Below, piece after piece: positions 11,838-23,065 of a stretch of DNA of 64,000 nt (position 1 is its first letter; every line of letters begins with the position of its first letter). Position numbers and translations under genes: made by a program. The stretch lies in NCBI GenBank assembly GCA_040954595.2, contig CM082595.2:9548001-9612000 (forward strand). Reading direction: 5' to 3'. The notes under the pieces are model-generated. The model saw nothing but the letters and a program-made list of their open reading frames with translations, did not search any database and was not told the origin of the DNA. The DNA is from Balanoglossus misakiensis. Its lineage: Eukaryota; Hemichordata.

Positions 11838-12090
11838 AGCTCACATAGACAACCATGTAATAGAAAAATTAAAACTTAAATAACTTCATTAATATCAAAG
11901 CTACACCCACCAAAACATTTTCAGTTCTTGCCATATGATATCTGAACCTGTGTACTAAATTTGGTTGAAATCGGTTCAGCGGTTCTTGAGATATCGGGTA
12001 TACAGACAGACACACACACACATACATACATACACACACACACACACAGACATCGCTAAACCATAAGCTCACGTGATTTTCACGTGAGCT
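11838..12090. mobile_element. Small MITE-like element ending in a perfect hairpin
   Basis: The left edge reads AGCTCACATAG and the right edge ends CACGTGAGCT, giving short inverted termini. Just inside the right end is a perfect 10-bp hairpin (AGCTCACGTG, five-base loop, CACGTGAGCT; 12066-12090). Internal sequence includes a (CA)/(CATA) microsatellite at 12008-12050. It has no ORF and no right-arm counterpart, which suggests insertion after the arms formed. Confidence 0.5.
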
Positions 12091-12779
12091 AAAAATGAAA
12101 AAAAATCCATGAGGTCTCAAAATGAATACACACCAATTTCTAAAGCAATTTGACCAGTTTCCACCAATTTCACATTGGTCCCAGTGGTAGATAGACATAT
12201 ACGAAATGGGAACCAAAGAATAAAACACATTTCAAAGATTTAACATCTTTTTCCTCAAGAGTGTTTTTCAAATCTTCTCCACATCCTTCAAAATCGCCAC
12301 CATAAAGCCATATTACTTGTAGTGCTTATGTTTGTCATATCTAGGTGATGCATACCACTATAGATGTGTACCCTTTGTATAGAGGCAGATTAAACAGGTG
12401 TGGTACCTGTTAAATATCTGACTTCTTTAAATTACAGCCACAATCGTCTGTCAACAAGATGTTCATGTAGATGTATACCTAGCAGTAAGCTTATTTAGAT
12501 TGACAAATCTTAGATGAAAATAATGAAAAAGTGGCACAACCCTTAGGGCTTTAACTAGCAGCTTTATGCCAGATGAGTTCGAGTCTAACGATGTAATGTT
12601 GACATTAAGGTTTCATTGAAATAACTTGGGAACCTCTCTACTATTTGAAGCACCAAAGCTGTGAAAAACTTCCTTCTTTCCCTGAGTTTTTTATGAATAT
12701 GTTCTAATCTGGGACAAAAATTTGTTGCCAAGTGTCTTGACTCCTTTACCAAATGTCAGGGACCGGATTTTTTTCAGCA

Positions 12780-14050
12780 AAATTTCAAATAACCTTGGCT
12801 GATTTTTTACCTACTTTCACATATTGGGTAGCATGAAAAAAAGTATGGCTTCCAGAAGGGTTATAGATACAGTGTTTTGTAATAACAAGAATTAACATGA
12901 AACTATAATTTCATGGTTAATTTAGGACCGCCTTAATCTATGGTAACGTCATTAAATATTTGCATATCTAATTGTAGGCTATCCAGTGGAGGGAGAAACC
13001 TAAACATGGACAACATTGGGGTCAAAATTGTTTGACAGAACTTTGGGTGACTTTGGGTAAACCTTGACCAACATTACTATATCTTGGCATCCAGAGCAGA
13101 TGCAACCTTGACACTTGGAGTGATGGAAATGCATAATGGAGTATTATGTCTCAGCTAGTCACAGTGCTTTTGCTGTGTTTTATGTCTTTTATTCAGCCAA
13201 ATTAGATGTTTTTTATTACACATTGGCTGTGTTTTCCAGTACTTTTTAGCTGGTCACACTGCCTTAAGACAATGTATTCTCAAAATACCATGCAATCATT
13301 ATGAAGCATATACAGCAGACAACGTTATGGTATGACTGAACTTGCCCTTCTTTGTGACTAAAGCATGACCGGCCTGTCTTAGGTGGCCCCTACCTAGGGG
13401 CTTTACCCGTCATTGGCTCACAGTCTGAGAAATCAGCTCTGCAGGGAAGTTAACGATGTAACCCACCATTAAAGCTTGGATTTCCGCTTTTTGTATCTGA
13501 TGCCTGGCTGAGGCCTTCTTAGGATCTACCCAACGCTGAGTAGGCTATCCCGTCATTGGCACACAGTCTCAGGGAGGGAGTCCAAAGTTCAGTATACCAG
13601 CAAAGCCTTTATATTGTCCATTCTTTTTAAGAGAAGGCTGGCTGCTGTAGAAAAATGTTGATCTCAAATGTATCATGTCCAAAAAAAGGCAGACTTCCAG
13701 CCCTATTGGTTAGGCTGGCATTAGGTATGTACATAATTAATGAGACAAGACATAATATTCCATTACATAGTTCAATAACTCCAAGTGTCAAGGATGTATC
13801 TGTGCCGGATGCCAAGATATAGGAATGTAGGTCAAAGTTTACCCAAGATCACCCAAAAGTTTGTCAAAAGATTTTGACCCCAGAGTTGTCCATGTCCAGG
13901 TTACCACATCCTCTAGAATAAGATATGCACATATTTAATGAGGTTACCATAGCTCAAGGGGGTCTTTAATTAACCATCAACATTTAGTTTCATATTAATG
14001 CATGTTAATATAATACACTGTATCTATAACCCTACTGGTAAGCCTAGAAT
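12780..14050. repeat. Internal foldback unit, copy 1
   Basis: About 300-bp flanks (roughly 12830-13150 and 13740-14050) are inverted copies of each other. Landmarks are the CTTGACACTTGGAGTGATGGA phrase, its reverse complement near 13780, and the GGTTATAGATACAGTGTTTTGTA region versus 13960-14050. The unique centre (13160-13740) contains GTCATTGGC..ACAGTCTGAG motifs. A second copy of the whole unit lies at 41590-42800. Confidence 0.65.
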
Positions 14051-14719
14051 TAGGTACATGCGAAAGTTTTTGACAAGATAGATAAGTTGTAAAATATGTA
14101 CATGAACCTGACAATTGACTTAAAATAACATAAGGCAGACTTGATACTTATCGGAGATAGATACTAATAACAACAGTGATGTTAATTACACCGGGAATGT
14201 TTGTCTTATTATAGCTACATGTAAAAGACTGCTTGAGGTAATGTAATTAAAGTGACCACTTGCGATTCACCTTCAAAGTGCTATGCAAGTCTACGGTACA
14301 TTGTTTTTCCAATGATTGGACAAAGGATATTCATAATGTGTAATTAAGGCTGGATAGCATTTTCAATGTAATAAGCCCTGCCTTCACTATAATCTTACGC
14401 CAAATCAACATTGTTCAGTTTATGTTAATAATTTCACTAAGGGACACTTGTTACATCAAATTTCCCAGCAAGGGGTGTCAGATTATTGGGCAAGTGGCAT
14501 GCATGACACTAGACGATACTTTTGGAAGCAAAGCGGACAGAACACGGCTGGATATAGACTAGGTAATTCTGAATGTGACCATGAACTGTACCACAGACTC
14601 TGTATTGTATGTTTCTGAAGAATCCCATTTAACCCAGACATCAACATACTTCAACCTTGTAAGAAGTAGAACATACATGATTTACTAGTAAATATTTGCT
14701 AGGTTATTACACACTTTGG

Positions 14720-15370
14720 ATTACACAAAAATAGGTGTGTACACCGCTGTGACATTGCCAAGCAGATATGACCTACCAGGTAACCTAATACAATTTCACA
14801 GGAATCGGAGTATTTTCAGTGAAAACAACATTTCTTCAACAATGACAAAAACTGCCTCAACCACAACAATTCAGATATCAACAAATCCAACAATATCTCA
14901 CTTCAATCACCACAAGGAACATGCCTACCAAAATTGAAAGCAATTTGACATGCGGTTTCAAAGAATACAAATTGCAAAAATTGCCTCAAGACCACAAATA
15001 TGCAAATTTCACCAAAATGATATACAACATTACTTGGGTTACCTCATGGAACAAGCAAACCAAAATTTAAATGCAACCTGACCTGACATGGAGTTTCAGA
15101 GAAAATGATTTTTGACCAAAAATGACAAAATTATATTTCCCAAAAATTACAAATTTTGCCACAATTTAAACAATACTAACAAAGATTACCTATAGGAAAT
15201 AGCTTACTAAATTATAGATACAATTCACGATATTAGCTGAAAGTATATCAGGCGTGACATAGGCTACATGCATACAAATGTTCAAAGCAATCTGACCAGT
15301 TGTTGAGTTTCTGAGTTTTGATCAATTTCACATTGCTCCAGGTAATTAGCATATTTCATTTGAACAGGCG
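14720..15370. repeat. About 150-bp tandem repeat family, second array
   Basis: Diverged units carry the phrases ATGCAAATTTCACCAAAATGATATACAAC, split over units, and 'TTTCAGAGAAAATGATTTTTGACCAAA'. The reverse complement is at 36350-37000 in the other arm. Non-coding. Confidence 0.6.
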
Positions 15371-17539
15371 TGCCTGCATCTAAAAACCCAATATCAAGAC
15401 TTACCACACAGACTCTGTATTGTATGTTTCTGGAGTAATCAAATAAAACCAATCATGAAAATACTTCAACCTTCTTAATATGAACAAAATCCTATTTACA
15501 GGCTGGCCTACATCTACACACCAAATATCAAGGGGATACGCGAAGGGGTTTTCAAGTTTTTGATGTGGACAGACATACATACATCCATACATACTACATA
15601 CACACATACAGAGGCAACTGACTGGTCAGAAGGCATGAGCAAAAATGCAGGAAATCAATGTTGTGACACTGGTAGTAGGCCTTAATGTATACAATATCAA
15701 GACAGTTTATTTAACATGAAGTTTGATATGTTCATAATCATTCAGAGCTAAGCATATTTTGAAATTGTAAAATTAATATCAATCACATGAAAACTGACAG
15801 CATGCTTTCATTTGGGAATTTAGGTATTGTAATTAACACTAACAGTCATGAAACTATTGAATCGTCAATAAAATCATACAGTAGAAATTAATGGGTTTTC
15901 TATTTATATGCGATATGAAAATGCAACTTGTGGTCCTTCGGCCAGTAAGAGGCATCAGATAATATTGTAAGACCCAGTTGCCCAATTGATTAGACCTACA
16001 TGTATGCGCTGTGTGAAGCGCAAGTTATGGCAACTGAATTCACAGGACACTGAAGAAAGTGGAATCACTCAAGGTACATATGTATACATGTAGGCTAACA
16101 ATCACAACACAGAGAATAGTTCTCCATATTCATTTTTAATACGATAAGATTCACTGAATTGGCGCATCCATGGGCAGGCAAGGTTAGTTCCAACTCAGTT
16201 TGCAAATCAGGCCCATGTATCTTGTTCCCTGAGACTGTCTGCTTCTAATAATAGCTGTAAGAACATAATCGTTGACCGAATGGTTGGTTCAATTTTGCAA
16301 CATTTTATGATTTCAAGCTGTGCAATATTTGCAACTCAGTTTCAACTTTGGTTGGAGGGATGATGATGAAGCAATTTCACTGACAAAATAGCACTACTAA
16401 CTGACGTCAATATTTGTTCAAAGTTAAATGCATTGCTATCAGAAAAATGTATACTAAAAGTTTCGTATGTGAATAATAACACTTTTTCGTATAACTGCAA
16501 ACCCTGTCACAGTTGTGAAATTCTAAGAAAATTCATTCATTAGGTAGAATTCGTGCTTTATGAATTCTTAAACAAACTTAGTCATGAAACCTAAATGGTT
16601 ACCTTACACATGTTGAGGCTCGACTTCTGTGATATGATAGTCTTTAATTAATGTGTATGTGATTCCATACAAATCCATATGATTACCTGAACATACAAAA
16701 TAAATTAAAAATAAATACATAAATTAAAAATAAATAAGTATCTCATACATATGCATAAGTGCTTGTGAGAAATATATCATATATCTAAATAAACCTGTCA
16801 TTTATTGACCTCATTTTCCCAGTAAACCAAAGGACTAAATTGCACTTTAATATTACAGCTTCATTTCAATGCAACAGGTACACTACATCATAAGGGAACA
16901 AATATGCCAGCTCAACATTTATATAAACAGTGTCAAAATATAAGTGGCTACAAAAGCTTGTGTCCCTTCAATCCATTCTCCCACTCAGGTCAAACGTGTT
17001 ACATATTAAAATTGCAATGTGCATAATATACAATTAGTCTTTTGTAAATTCAGACTGAGAAAATATGACTGATAAACATTATCTGGCACATGTTGGTGAA
17101 TGGCTGGCGCTGATGTTGTGGGTTGAAATCCGAACTATGATTATCGCGGGTACAAATCACATTTATTTTCTCAGAGACAACACGTTTGCAACTTCGGGAC
17201 AGAAAGGTGAAAACGAACGTCATTAGTTCTTGGGAAAAAACTCTGAAATCAATTTCGGTGAGGTCAAATGTGTTCCAAAGGCAAACCGTTTCTGGTAAAC
17301 AAATCAATGGCAAATAGTTACTTCGGCGACTTACCAATCAATCAACATGGCTGCCAAATCGTTGGATATCCCGGTTTCATCTCGCGATCATTCTATCTTC
17401 CGATATGGCGTTGCTTGGTTAAATTCGCCTCTTCTTTGCCGACATAGTCGGGCGACAGCGGTCCAGAAGCATATGCAGCGACGCCATCTTGTTTACAATG
17501 TGAAGTATCAACTGCGCATGCTCAATGGTTGTTGATTGG

Positions 17540-18000
17540 AAAGTGGGCAGAGCCTGCAAGATCCAGGGTTCGCTTGACCGGCCAAACGCGGTTATTCTCC
17601 CTAGACCAAATCATTTAAGCGTCAGGCGTAATACATCACATAATTGACTGGAAAACTAAACAGTCTTCCACCTATATATCAACACAGTTTATTAAACCAG
17701 CACCCGCGCAAATATTCACAAGTATATGATTAAAATTGATGAAATCATTAATCGCACGGTTACAGCTGTCATAGTTTCTAATAATATTATTCACTGGTAG
17801 CGCTGACATACCATGTTGAAACTTGTCGCGGAAAACAAGATAATTGATCTTACGGTGTCATTTGTTTTTAAAAAGTGCTTAATAACTATTGATCCCATTG
17901 ATATATTTTTTCCATATTTATATATTTTTCGCAAATTTTGACTGCTTGGGCTACTAATAGCATGGTGATCACAATGGATTTACCACCTCCCAGCTGCGTT
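17540..18000. promoter_or_regulatory. Upstream region of a TATA-driven exon
   Basis: Sequence inside the inner edge of the left arm. A TATAAAAG box sits at 18000-18007, and the exon ATG at 18059 lies 52 bp after it, so transcription should start near 18030. No other promoter element is clear. Confidence 0.4.
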
Positions 18001-18007
18001 ATAAAAG
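18000..18007 (+). promoter_or_regulatory. TATA box
   Basis: TATAAAAG, a consensus match, lies 52 bp upstream of the ATG of a signal-peptide-like exon. The position fits a start site near 18030 and a short 5' UTR. Confidence 0.5.
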
Positions 18008-18058
18008 AATGCCTATTCTGTGGACACTAGCCTCATCGAAGACCGAACGTGTTCATCG

Positions 18059-18157
18059 ATGTTTCCATTCATGACGAACTCCAATGCAGGCGTCGCAGTC
18101 ATTCTGGCTTTCACGCTGTGGGCACCTCTGGTGACAGCAATTCCCAACAAGTTGCGG
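18059..18157 (+). CDS. Signal-peptide exon of a secreted or membrane protein
   Basis: ATG 18059 opens 33 codons ending in phase 0 at a strong donor (TTGCGG/GTAAGT, 18158). The peptide has a short polar start (MFPFMTNSNAG), a hydrophobic core (VAVILAFTLWAPLV) and a small-residue cleavage region (TAI), which together look like a cleavable signal peptide. The TATA box sits at the right distance upstream. The next exon is not certain. The Gmr1-like retrotransposon begins 153 bp downstream, inside the presumed intron. The pentraxin-like exon at 29148 is also in phase 0 and on the same strand, so the two could belong to one gene interrupted by the insertion. That link is inference. Confidence 0.5.
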
Positions 18158-18310
18158 GTAAGTAATCACACAACCTATATGAGTGAAAGTTTCTTGTCAT
18201 TTTCGCAACGTCAAGGTTGATATTCTCTTCTTGGATCGAAAATGTGTGACACAACAAATGAATCTGCGTGGCAGGGTCGGCTGTGTCTTTTGCTTCGAGG
18301 CATAGTCGTC

Positions 18311-19044
18311 TGTCACGCATCGACGGCTATACGTGAACTAGACAAATCGAATCGAACGATCAAATCTACGAAAATATATTCCACCTGGGGATTTAATTAC
18401 TAATCATGAAAATATTACCCGTACATCAAAATACCATATACAGACATGACAATCAAAACGCCACGTGGTCAAACTTATGAAAATAATCCGTTACAATCTT
18501 AACTTATCTTAACTTAACTTAAATCTAATAAATAAAGTCCGACAAACATCGTCCTCGTTGGCATGCATGTGGAGTCTGGTAATTCATCCAGGTCTTCCTC
18601 CTGTCCGACTTGACCGCGACGCAGATACTCTTCGTGCACTTGCCAAAGTACACCGAGACGTCACCGCACATTCATTCCACACCAGCAATGTCCATTGACA
18701 GATCAAAGTTCCGTACGGCTAAACGCCCAATTTCAGAACATCTCGACATCAATTCAGTGTAGTGTGCTGGGTTATTAAAATATACCACAGGTTGAGATGA
18801 AAAGTGATAGTCAAAACTCACATGGTTGGAGGATGTCTATGGATCCAAAATCATACACGTCAAACGCTATGGCTGCCATCCTATCAAATCCCCTAGGAAG
18901 TAGTCAGACCAGGTGGTCCTCAAGACTCCCCAAGCTACTAAAACACACGTATTCAATATACTAAATCTCACCACCGAGGGCGTAAACTCTAGAGAGACAA
19001 TTACAAGTACATACAATTATGCTATATCACAGAATATCGTCACA
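18311..19044 (-). repeat. 3' LTR of Gmr1-like element
   Basis: 734 bp, starting TGTGACGATATTCTG and ending GATGCGTGACA on the element strand. It matches 27745-28478 with no difference that I can see. The polypurine tract GGAAGGGGGG abuts its inner edge (19045-19054). Confidence 0.95.
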
Positions 19045-19054
19045 CCCCCCTTCC
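19045..19054 (-). promoter_or_regulatory. Polypurine tract of Gmr1-like element
   Basis: On the element strand, GGAAGGGGGG lies directly before the 3' LTR's TG. This is the expected plus-strand primer position for reverse transcription. Confidence 0.8.
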
Positions 19055-19221
19055 AGAACAAGAAATTTTGGTATTGAAGATTCCAAAATTTCTAAGAATT
19101 CTAACTCTAGATTTACAAATACAATATATACTTTTTTTTTTTTACAACTTTAAATATTTTCCTCTTAAGTAGCAAAATATATCTTTCATGAGAGATATAT
19201 ACACCAGTCAATTACAGTTAA

Positions 19222-21675
19222 TTAATACATACGGGATAAAGCATCGGCGCATACATTATCTTTTCCCCGAATGTGCCTAATCTCCAAGTCATATTCTTGT
19301 AACAACAAACTCCAATTAAGCAATCGTCGATTCTTATTTCTCATCTTATGCAAGAATACCAGCGGATTATGGTCTGTAAAAACTACAACGGATTTCCCAG
19401 ATGAAGTTACATAGATTTCAAAGTGCTGAACTGCTAAGACTAAAGCAAGGGCTTCCTTCTCGATAGTAGAGTAATTCTGTTGACAAGAATTAAATTTCCT
19501 AGAAAAATAAGCAACTGAGTGTGCCACATTAGCACCATCAAATTGAAGTAATACAGCCCCAGCTCCCACGTCACTCGCGTCTACATTCAATGCGAATGGT
19601 TTGGTAAAGTCGGGTGCTTTCAACACTGGTACAGTACACAGCAACGATTTGACTTTGTCAAATGATATCTGACATGACGAAGACCATTCAAATTTTCTGC
19701 CCTTCTTTAACAAATTGGTTAGAGGGGCAGCCACTTCAGAAAAGTTTCTACAAAATTTCCTGTAGTAACCGGCCATCCCCAAGAAACGCATTAAACCACG
19801 TCGATTTACTGGCACCGGATATTCAACAATATCTTTAATCTTAGCAGTAAGAGGAGCCACTTCACCTCCCCCCACAATATGGCCTAAATACCTAACTTTA
19901 GCCTTTCCGAATTGACATTTACTCAAATTTACAGTCAAGTTATCTCGTCGCAATCGGTCAAACAATTTGTCAAGTGATGCTACATGTTCAGACCAAAGTA
20001 CACCACCATATGAGGCAATGTCATCGATATAGGGATCTGTTTCTTTCATCCCTTCTACACATGAATTCATCATTCGTTGAAAAGTAGCTCCAGAATTTTT
20101 CATGCCAAAAGGCATAACTTTATACTGATACAAACCATCTGGTGTGGCAAAAGCAGATATCTCCTTGGCTCTTTCAGTCAATGGAACACACCAATAACCT
20201 TTAAGCAAGTCTAAAGTAGTTATATACTGTGCTTTACCAATGCGATCTATACAGTCATCAATCCGAGGGATGGGATAAGAATCAGTTTTGGTGATGGCAT
20301 TAACTTTCCTGTAATCAGTACAAAATCTTACACCGCCATCAGGCTTATCCACCAAAAGACATGGCGAAGCCCAACAGCTATTGCTAGTTTCGATGATATC
20401 ATTATTCAACATATATTTAATTTCACCCCGAATTTTCTCAAGCTTCTCAGGGTTCACCCGATATGGATGTTGTTTGATGGGTCTGGTATTTCCCACATCT
20501 ACATCATGAAAACACACATTAGTCCTCTTCGGCACATCAGGAAACAAATCGACATACTTATCTAATAACTGACTAATATCTTTCCTGTGGTCAGGTGACA
20601 AATGCCCCAATAAAGTATCCCGATTACTCAACAGCTCTGAGTTTTTCAATTTTACATCATGGTCGCTCTTAACGTCAGCAACTGCTACATATGTCGAGTC
20701 TGTTTCATGATCTACTTCTGGAGACATTATAGGCAATACATTATGTACATGGTTTTCATTACGATAAAGCTTTAACATGTTTATATGACATAATTGTGTC
20801 GCCTTTCGACGATCAGGAGTTTCAATTACATAATTTACATCATCAACCTTCTCTAGAATTTTATACGGACCATGAAAACGTGCGCTCAAAGCATTTCCGG
20901 TTATGGGCAACAACGCTAATACTTTGTCACCAGGTTTAAAGGCGCGACTCTTCGCTACCCTATCGTACAAGTGTTTCATTTTATTTTGGGATGATTTCAA
21001 ATTAGCTCGAGCAAGTTCACATGCCTCACTGAGTCTGGATTTAAATGTGGACACATACTTCAACAAGGTCATACCCGATGGACTGTCGTCAAGCCATTGT
21101 TCCTTCAGCAATTTAAGAGGACCGCGCACTCGATGGCCGAATATCAATTCAAATGGACTAAACCCCAACGACTCCTGAACAGACTCTCGAACTGCAAAAA
21201 GCAACAAATGCACCCCTTCGTCCCAATCCTTGTCATTGTTGAAACAATACACTCGAATCATATTTTTCAAGGTAGAATGGAACCTCTCTAAAGCCCCCTG
21301 CGACTCTGGATGATACGCACTGGATTTAACCTGATTTATCCCCATGTGATAAACTAGCTGCTGAAATAACCCAGACATAAAATTAGTTGCCTGGTCAGAT
21401 TGAATCTCTCGTGGAAATCCAACCCATGCAAAGAAACGTGACAGTGCTCCGGCAATCACTGGAGCCGTTATGTTCCGAAGTGGAATCGCCTCAGGAAAAC
21501 GCGTAGACATACACATAATAGTCAGCAAATACTGATTCCTAGATCTAGTTTTTGGCAGAGGCCCTACACAATCAATCAGAATCTTACTAAACGGTTCATC
21601 GAAGGCAGGGATGGGTTTCAACGGAGCGACAGGAACAGATTGATTAGGTTTTCCGACCAACTGACAAACATGACA
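19222..21675 (-). CDS. pol: Gmr1-like pol: integrase, RT and RNase H
   Basis: Continues the polyprotein whose first part is at 25351-26283. The order is: end of the integrase zinc finger (CxxC), a DDE core (D in IDCVGP, D in IQSDQATNF, E in GALERFH), then a GPY/F-type module (RFHGPYKILE). Next comes RT (RPIKQHPYRVNPEKLE, DKPDGGVRFCTDYRKVN, LDLLKGYWCVPL, MPFGMKNSGATFQRMM and the catalytic YIDD box), then RNase H (NVDASDVGAGAVL, TIEKEALAL, FTDHNPLVFL) ending at ADALSRMY. The frame is intact to the stop. The open frame runs upstream to 22059 only because the antisense of the nested element's LTR and gag happens to lack stops; that part is not Gmr1 protein. Confidence 0.9.
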   Translation of the reverse strand, partial: CHVCQLVGKPNQSVPVAPLKPIPAFDEPFSKILIDCVGPLPKTRSRNQYLLTIMCMSTRFPEAIPLRNITAPVIAGALSRFFAWVGFPREIQSDQATNFMSGLFQQLVYHMGINQVKSSAYHPESQGALERFHSTLKNMIRVYCFNNDKDWDEGVHLLLFAVRESVQESLGFSPFELIFGHRVRGPLKLLKEQWLDDSPSGMTLLKYVSTFKSRLSEACELARANLKSSQNKMKHLYDRVAKSRAFKPGDKVLALLPITGNALSARFHGPYKILEKVDDVNYVIETPDRRKATQLCHINMLKLYRNENHVHNVLPIMSPEVDHETDSTYVAVADVKSDHDVKLKNSELLSNRDTLLGHLSPDHRKDISQLLDKYVDLFPDVPKRTNVCFHDVDVGNTRPIKQHPYRVNPEKLEKIRGEIKYMLNNDIIETSNSCWASPCLLVDKPDGGVRFCTDYRKVNAITKTDSYPIPRIDDCIDRIGKAQYITTLDLLKGYWCVPLTERAKEISAFATPDGLYQYKVMPFGMKNSGATFQRMMNSCVEGMKETDPYIDDIASYGGVLWSEHVASLDKLFDRLRRDNLTVNLSKCQFGKAKVRYLGHIVGGGEVAPLTAKIKDIVEYPVPVNRRGLMRFLGMAGYYRKFCRNFSEVAAPLTNLLKKGRKFEWSSSCQISFDKVKSLLCTVPVLKAPDFTKPFALNVDASDVGAGAVLLQFDGANVAHSVAYFSRKFNSCQQNYSTIEKEALALVLAVQHFEIYVTSSGKSVVVFTDHNPLVFLHKMRNKNRRLLNWSLLLQEYDLEIRHIRGKDNVCADALSRMY

Positions 21676-21676
21676 A
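21673..21676. repeat. Target site duplication, left copy
   Basis: ACAA, repeated at 25351-25354, flanks the nested gypsy element. Removing the element and one copy restores the reading frame through the Gmr1 integrase zinc finger. Confidence 0.8.
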
Positions 21677-21850
21677 TGAGACATTTGAGTACTTTTGTGA
21701 ATGGCGCCCTCTGTGTCAAGAGGTGGGAGGTGGGTAGCCTCGTTTTGGAGAGGGAACGCCATCTTGTTTTTGGTGTGTGATTGTAGATGTCGAGCATGGT
21801 CTGATGTGAATAAAGAGTCCATTGAAATACAGTTGTGTGTAGACGTTTCA
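21677..21850 (+). repeat. 5' LTR of nested gypsy derivative
   Basis: 174 bp, TGAGACATTTG to AGACGTTTCA, matching 25177-25350. It includes AATAAAGAG near 21810, which may serve as a polyadenylation signal. Unusually short for a gypsy LTR. Confidence 0.9.
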
Positions 21851-21851
21851 A

Positions 21852-21866
21852 TGGTGGCAGCGGTGT
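21852..21866 (+). promoter_or_regulatory. Primer-binding site, tRNA-Leu-like
   Basis: TGGTGGCAGCGGTG follows the 5' LTR after one base. It is complementary to the 3' end of a common animal tRNA-Leu (…CACCGCTGCCACCA), as far as I recall that tRNA end. The match covers about 14 bases, then stops. Confidence 0.6.
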
Positions 21867-21871
21867 AAACG

Positions 21872-22360
21872 ATGGCCAAAAAAGTAGAATATTTCACCGG
21901 GGAGGAGAGAGGAGAACTGGAACCTTGGTTGGATAGATTCGATGCTATCATTGAGGCAGAAGGTAAAGAGAACAAAGCTGCAGCAATAATACGCACGTGT
22001 TTGAAAGGAGATGCAGCGACCGTAATCCAATTGCTGTCGGTAGATGACAAAAAGGACATAGATAAGATAAAGGTAGAGTTGAGAAAACATTTTGGATTGA
22101 AGAGAGATGAATTGTCAGCACAGCGGGAATTTCATTGCCGTAAACTGGAATCCGGGGAGAGCATTGGGAAGTTCGTGCGTTCCCTAAGAAAGCTTGCAAT
22201 TGAAGGATTTCCCAAATGCGTTGGTAGCGGATTAGACTCAATTATCAAAGGTCAGTTTATCGTCGGTCTTCCTAGGGAATTGGGCGACCAGTTATCTGTT
22301 GCCTTACACTACAAAGTTGCCGAAGCGGAGTTAAGTGAGGTCGTGGATTTTGCCACGAAC
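21872..22360 (+). CDS. gag: Gag, N-terminal part, nested gypsy derivative
   Basis: Starts at ATG 21872, six bases after the primer site. Features are FTGEERGELEPWLDRFDAIIEAEG, read in parts, CLKGDAATVIQLL, FHCRKLESGESIGKFVRSLRKLA and FIVGLPRELGDQL. This is the retrotransposon gag (capsid-like) pattern. True gag homology stops at about 22360; the frame then runs into a 318-bp foreign patch and ends at 22498. Downstream, the zinc-knuckle half of gag resumes at about 22685, in another open frame. As it stands, one intact Gag is not encoded unless the patch is bypassed. Confidence 0.8.
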
Positions 22361-22684
22361 TGCAACCGACGTGGAATACGGCGCACTCTGGTAGAACGAC
22401 GCAAATTAGATTCTGCACCATGGTTGCCATCAGTCTGCTGGCTCCCTGACCCTGCAGCATCCATCCCTTCATTTCCAGTCGGCTCCATTTCCGTCTGACG
22501 GTCTGGTACCACACTCCCCTGGGTGGGTAACACACTCCCCTGGGTTGGTATATTTCCTATACGTGAACTTCCCAAAAGATCCCCATCCTCAGAATCGGAA
22601 TATATGTTTGAAAGGAGATGCAGCGACCGTAATCTGTGCAATGAAATTCCCGCTGTGCTGACAATTCATCTCTCTTCATTTCTG
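22361..22684. other. Template-switch patch inside gag
   Basis: Made of three pieces. 22361-22601 is the reverse complement of 24734-24974 (the end of pol). 22605-22634 is a direct copy of 21998-22027. 22638-22678 is the reverse complement of 22098-22138. The patch is flanked by a 14-bp direct repeat, TTTGCCACGAACTG (22349-22362 and 22685-22698). All donors are inside the same element, as expected from strand jumping during reverse transcription or from replication-based repair. Confidence 0.85.
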
Positions 22685-23065
22685 TTTGCCACGAACTGGC
22701 AAAAATATCAGACAAAGGAGAACACTATTTCTGTTGACAACGTCATGCAAGTAGGGGAGGTCGATACAACCGTAAGTAGTGTGGTACGCGAGGCTGTTGA
22801 ATCTGCAATTTCAAGCTTAGAGCCAACAATTTCAGCAATGGTTGATGCGCAAGTTAATCGGGTGTACGGAAACCAGAGCAACCAACAAAGAGGTCGTGGT
22901 AGAACCAGTCGCTCATCAACAAGGCCTGCACAGACAACTGGTAAGTGTTTTGAATGTGGACGGTTCGGCCATTTTAGAAGAAACTGTCCTAATCGGTTCC
23001 AGTGTTTCAAGTGTCATCGTTACGGACATAAGGCAGCCAATTGTCCTGAATTTTACCCAAACTAG
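22685..23065 (+). CDS. gag: Gag, C-terminal zinc-knuckle part, nested derivative
   Basis: Open from within the patch (ATG 22523) to the stop at 23065. It contains a helical segment (SVVREAVESAISSLEPTISAM), an Arg/Gly/Ser-rich linker (RGRGRTSRSS) and two CCHC knuckles, CFECGRFGHFRRNC and CFKCHRYGHKAANC, both CX2CX4HX4C. Knuckles bind element RNA for packaging in this family. It is separated from the capsid half by the 324-bp patch. Confidence 0.8.
   Translation, partial: FATNWQKYQTKENTISVDNVMQVGEVDTTVSSVVREAVESAISSLEPTISAMVDAQVNRVYGNQSNQQRGRGRTSRSSTRPAQTTGKCFECGRFGHFRRNCPNRFQCFKCHRYGHKAANCPEFYPN

Larger units (their letters stand above)
6540..17540 (+). repeat. Left arm of giant inverted repeat
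   Basis: Blocks along this arm match the right arm in reverse orientation and in mirrored order. They are 6540-7640 with 44770-46350; 8640-8830 with 44500-44610; 9440-9720 with 43500-43770; 12100-12240 with 43370-43510; 12300-14560 with 41050-43300; 14560-15640 with 36100-37190; and 15640-17540 with 33990-36100. Similarity is clearly diverged, perhaps 80-90 percent by eye. About 2.4 kb (9.7-12.1 kb) lacks a right-arm partner and holds tandem repeats and a MITE-like element. No protein-coding gene is seen in the arm. Confidence 0.75.
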
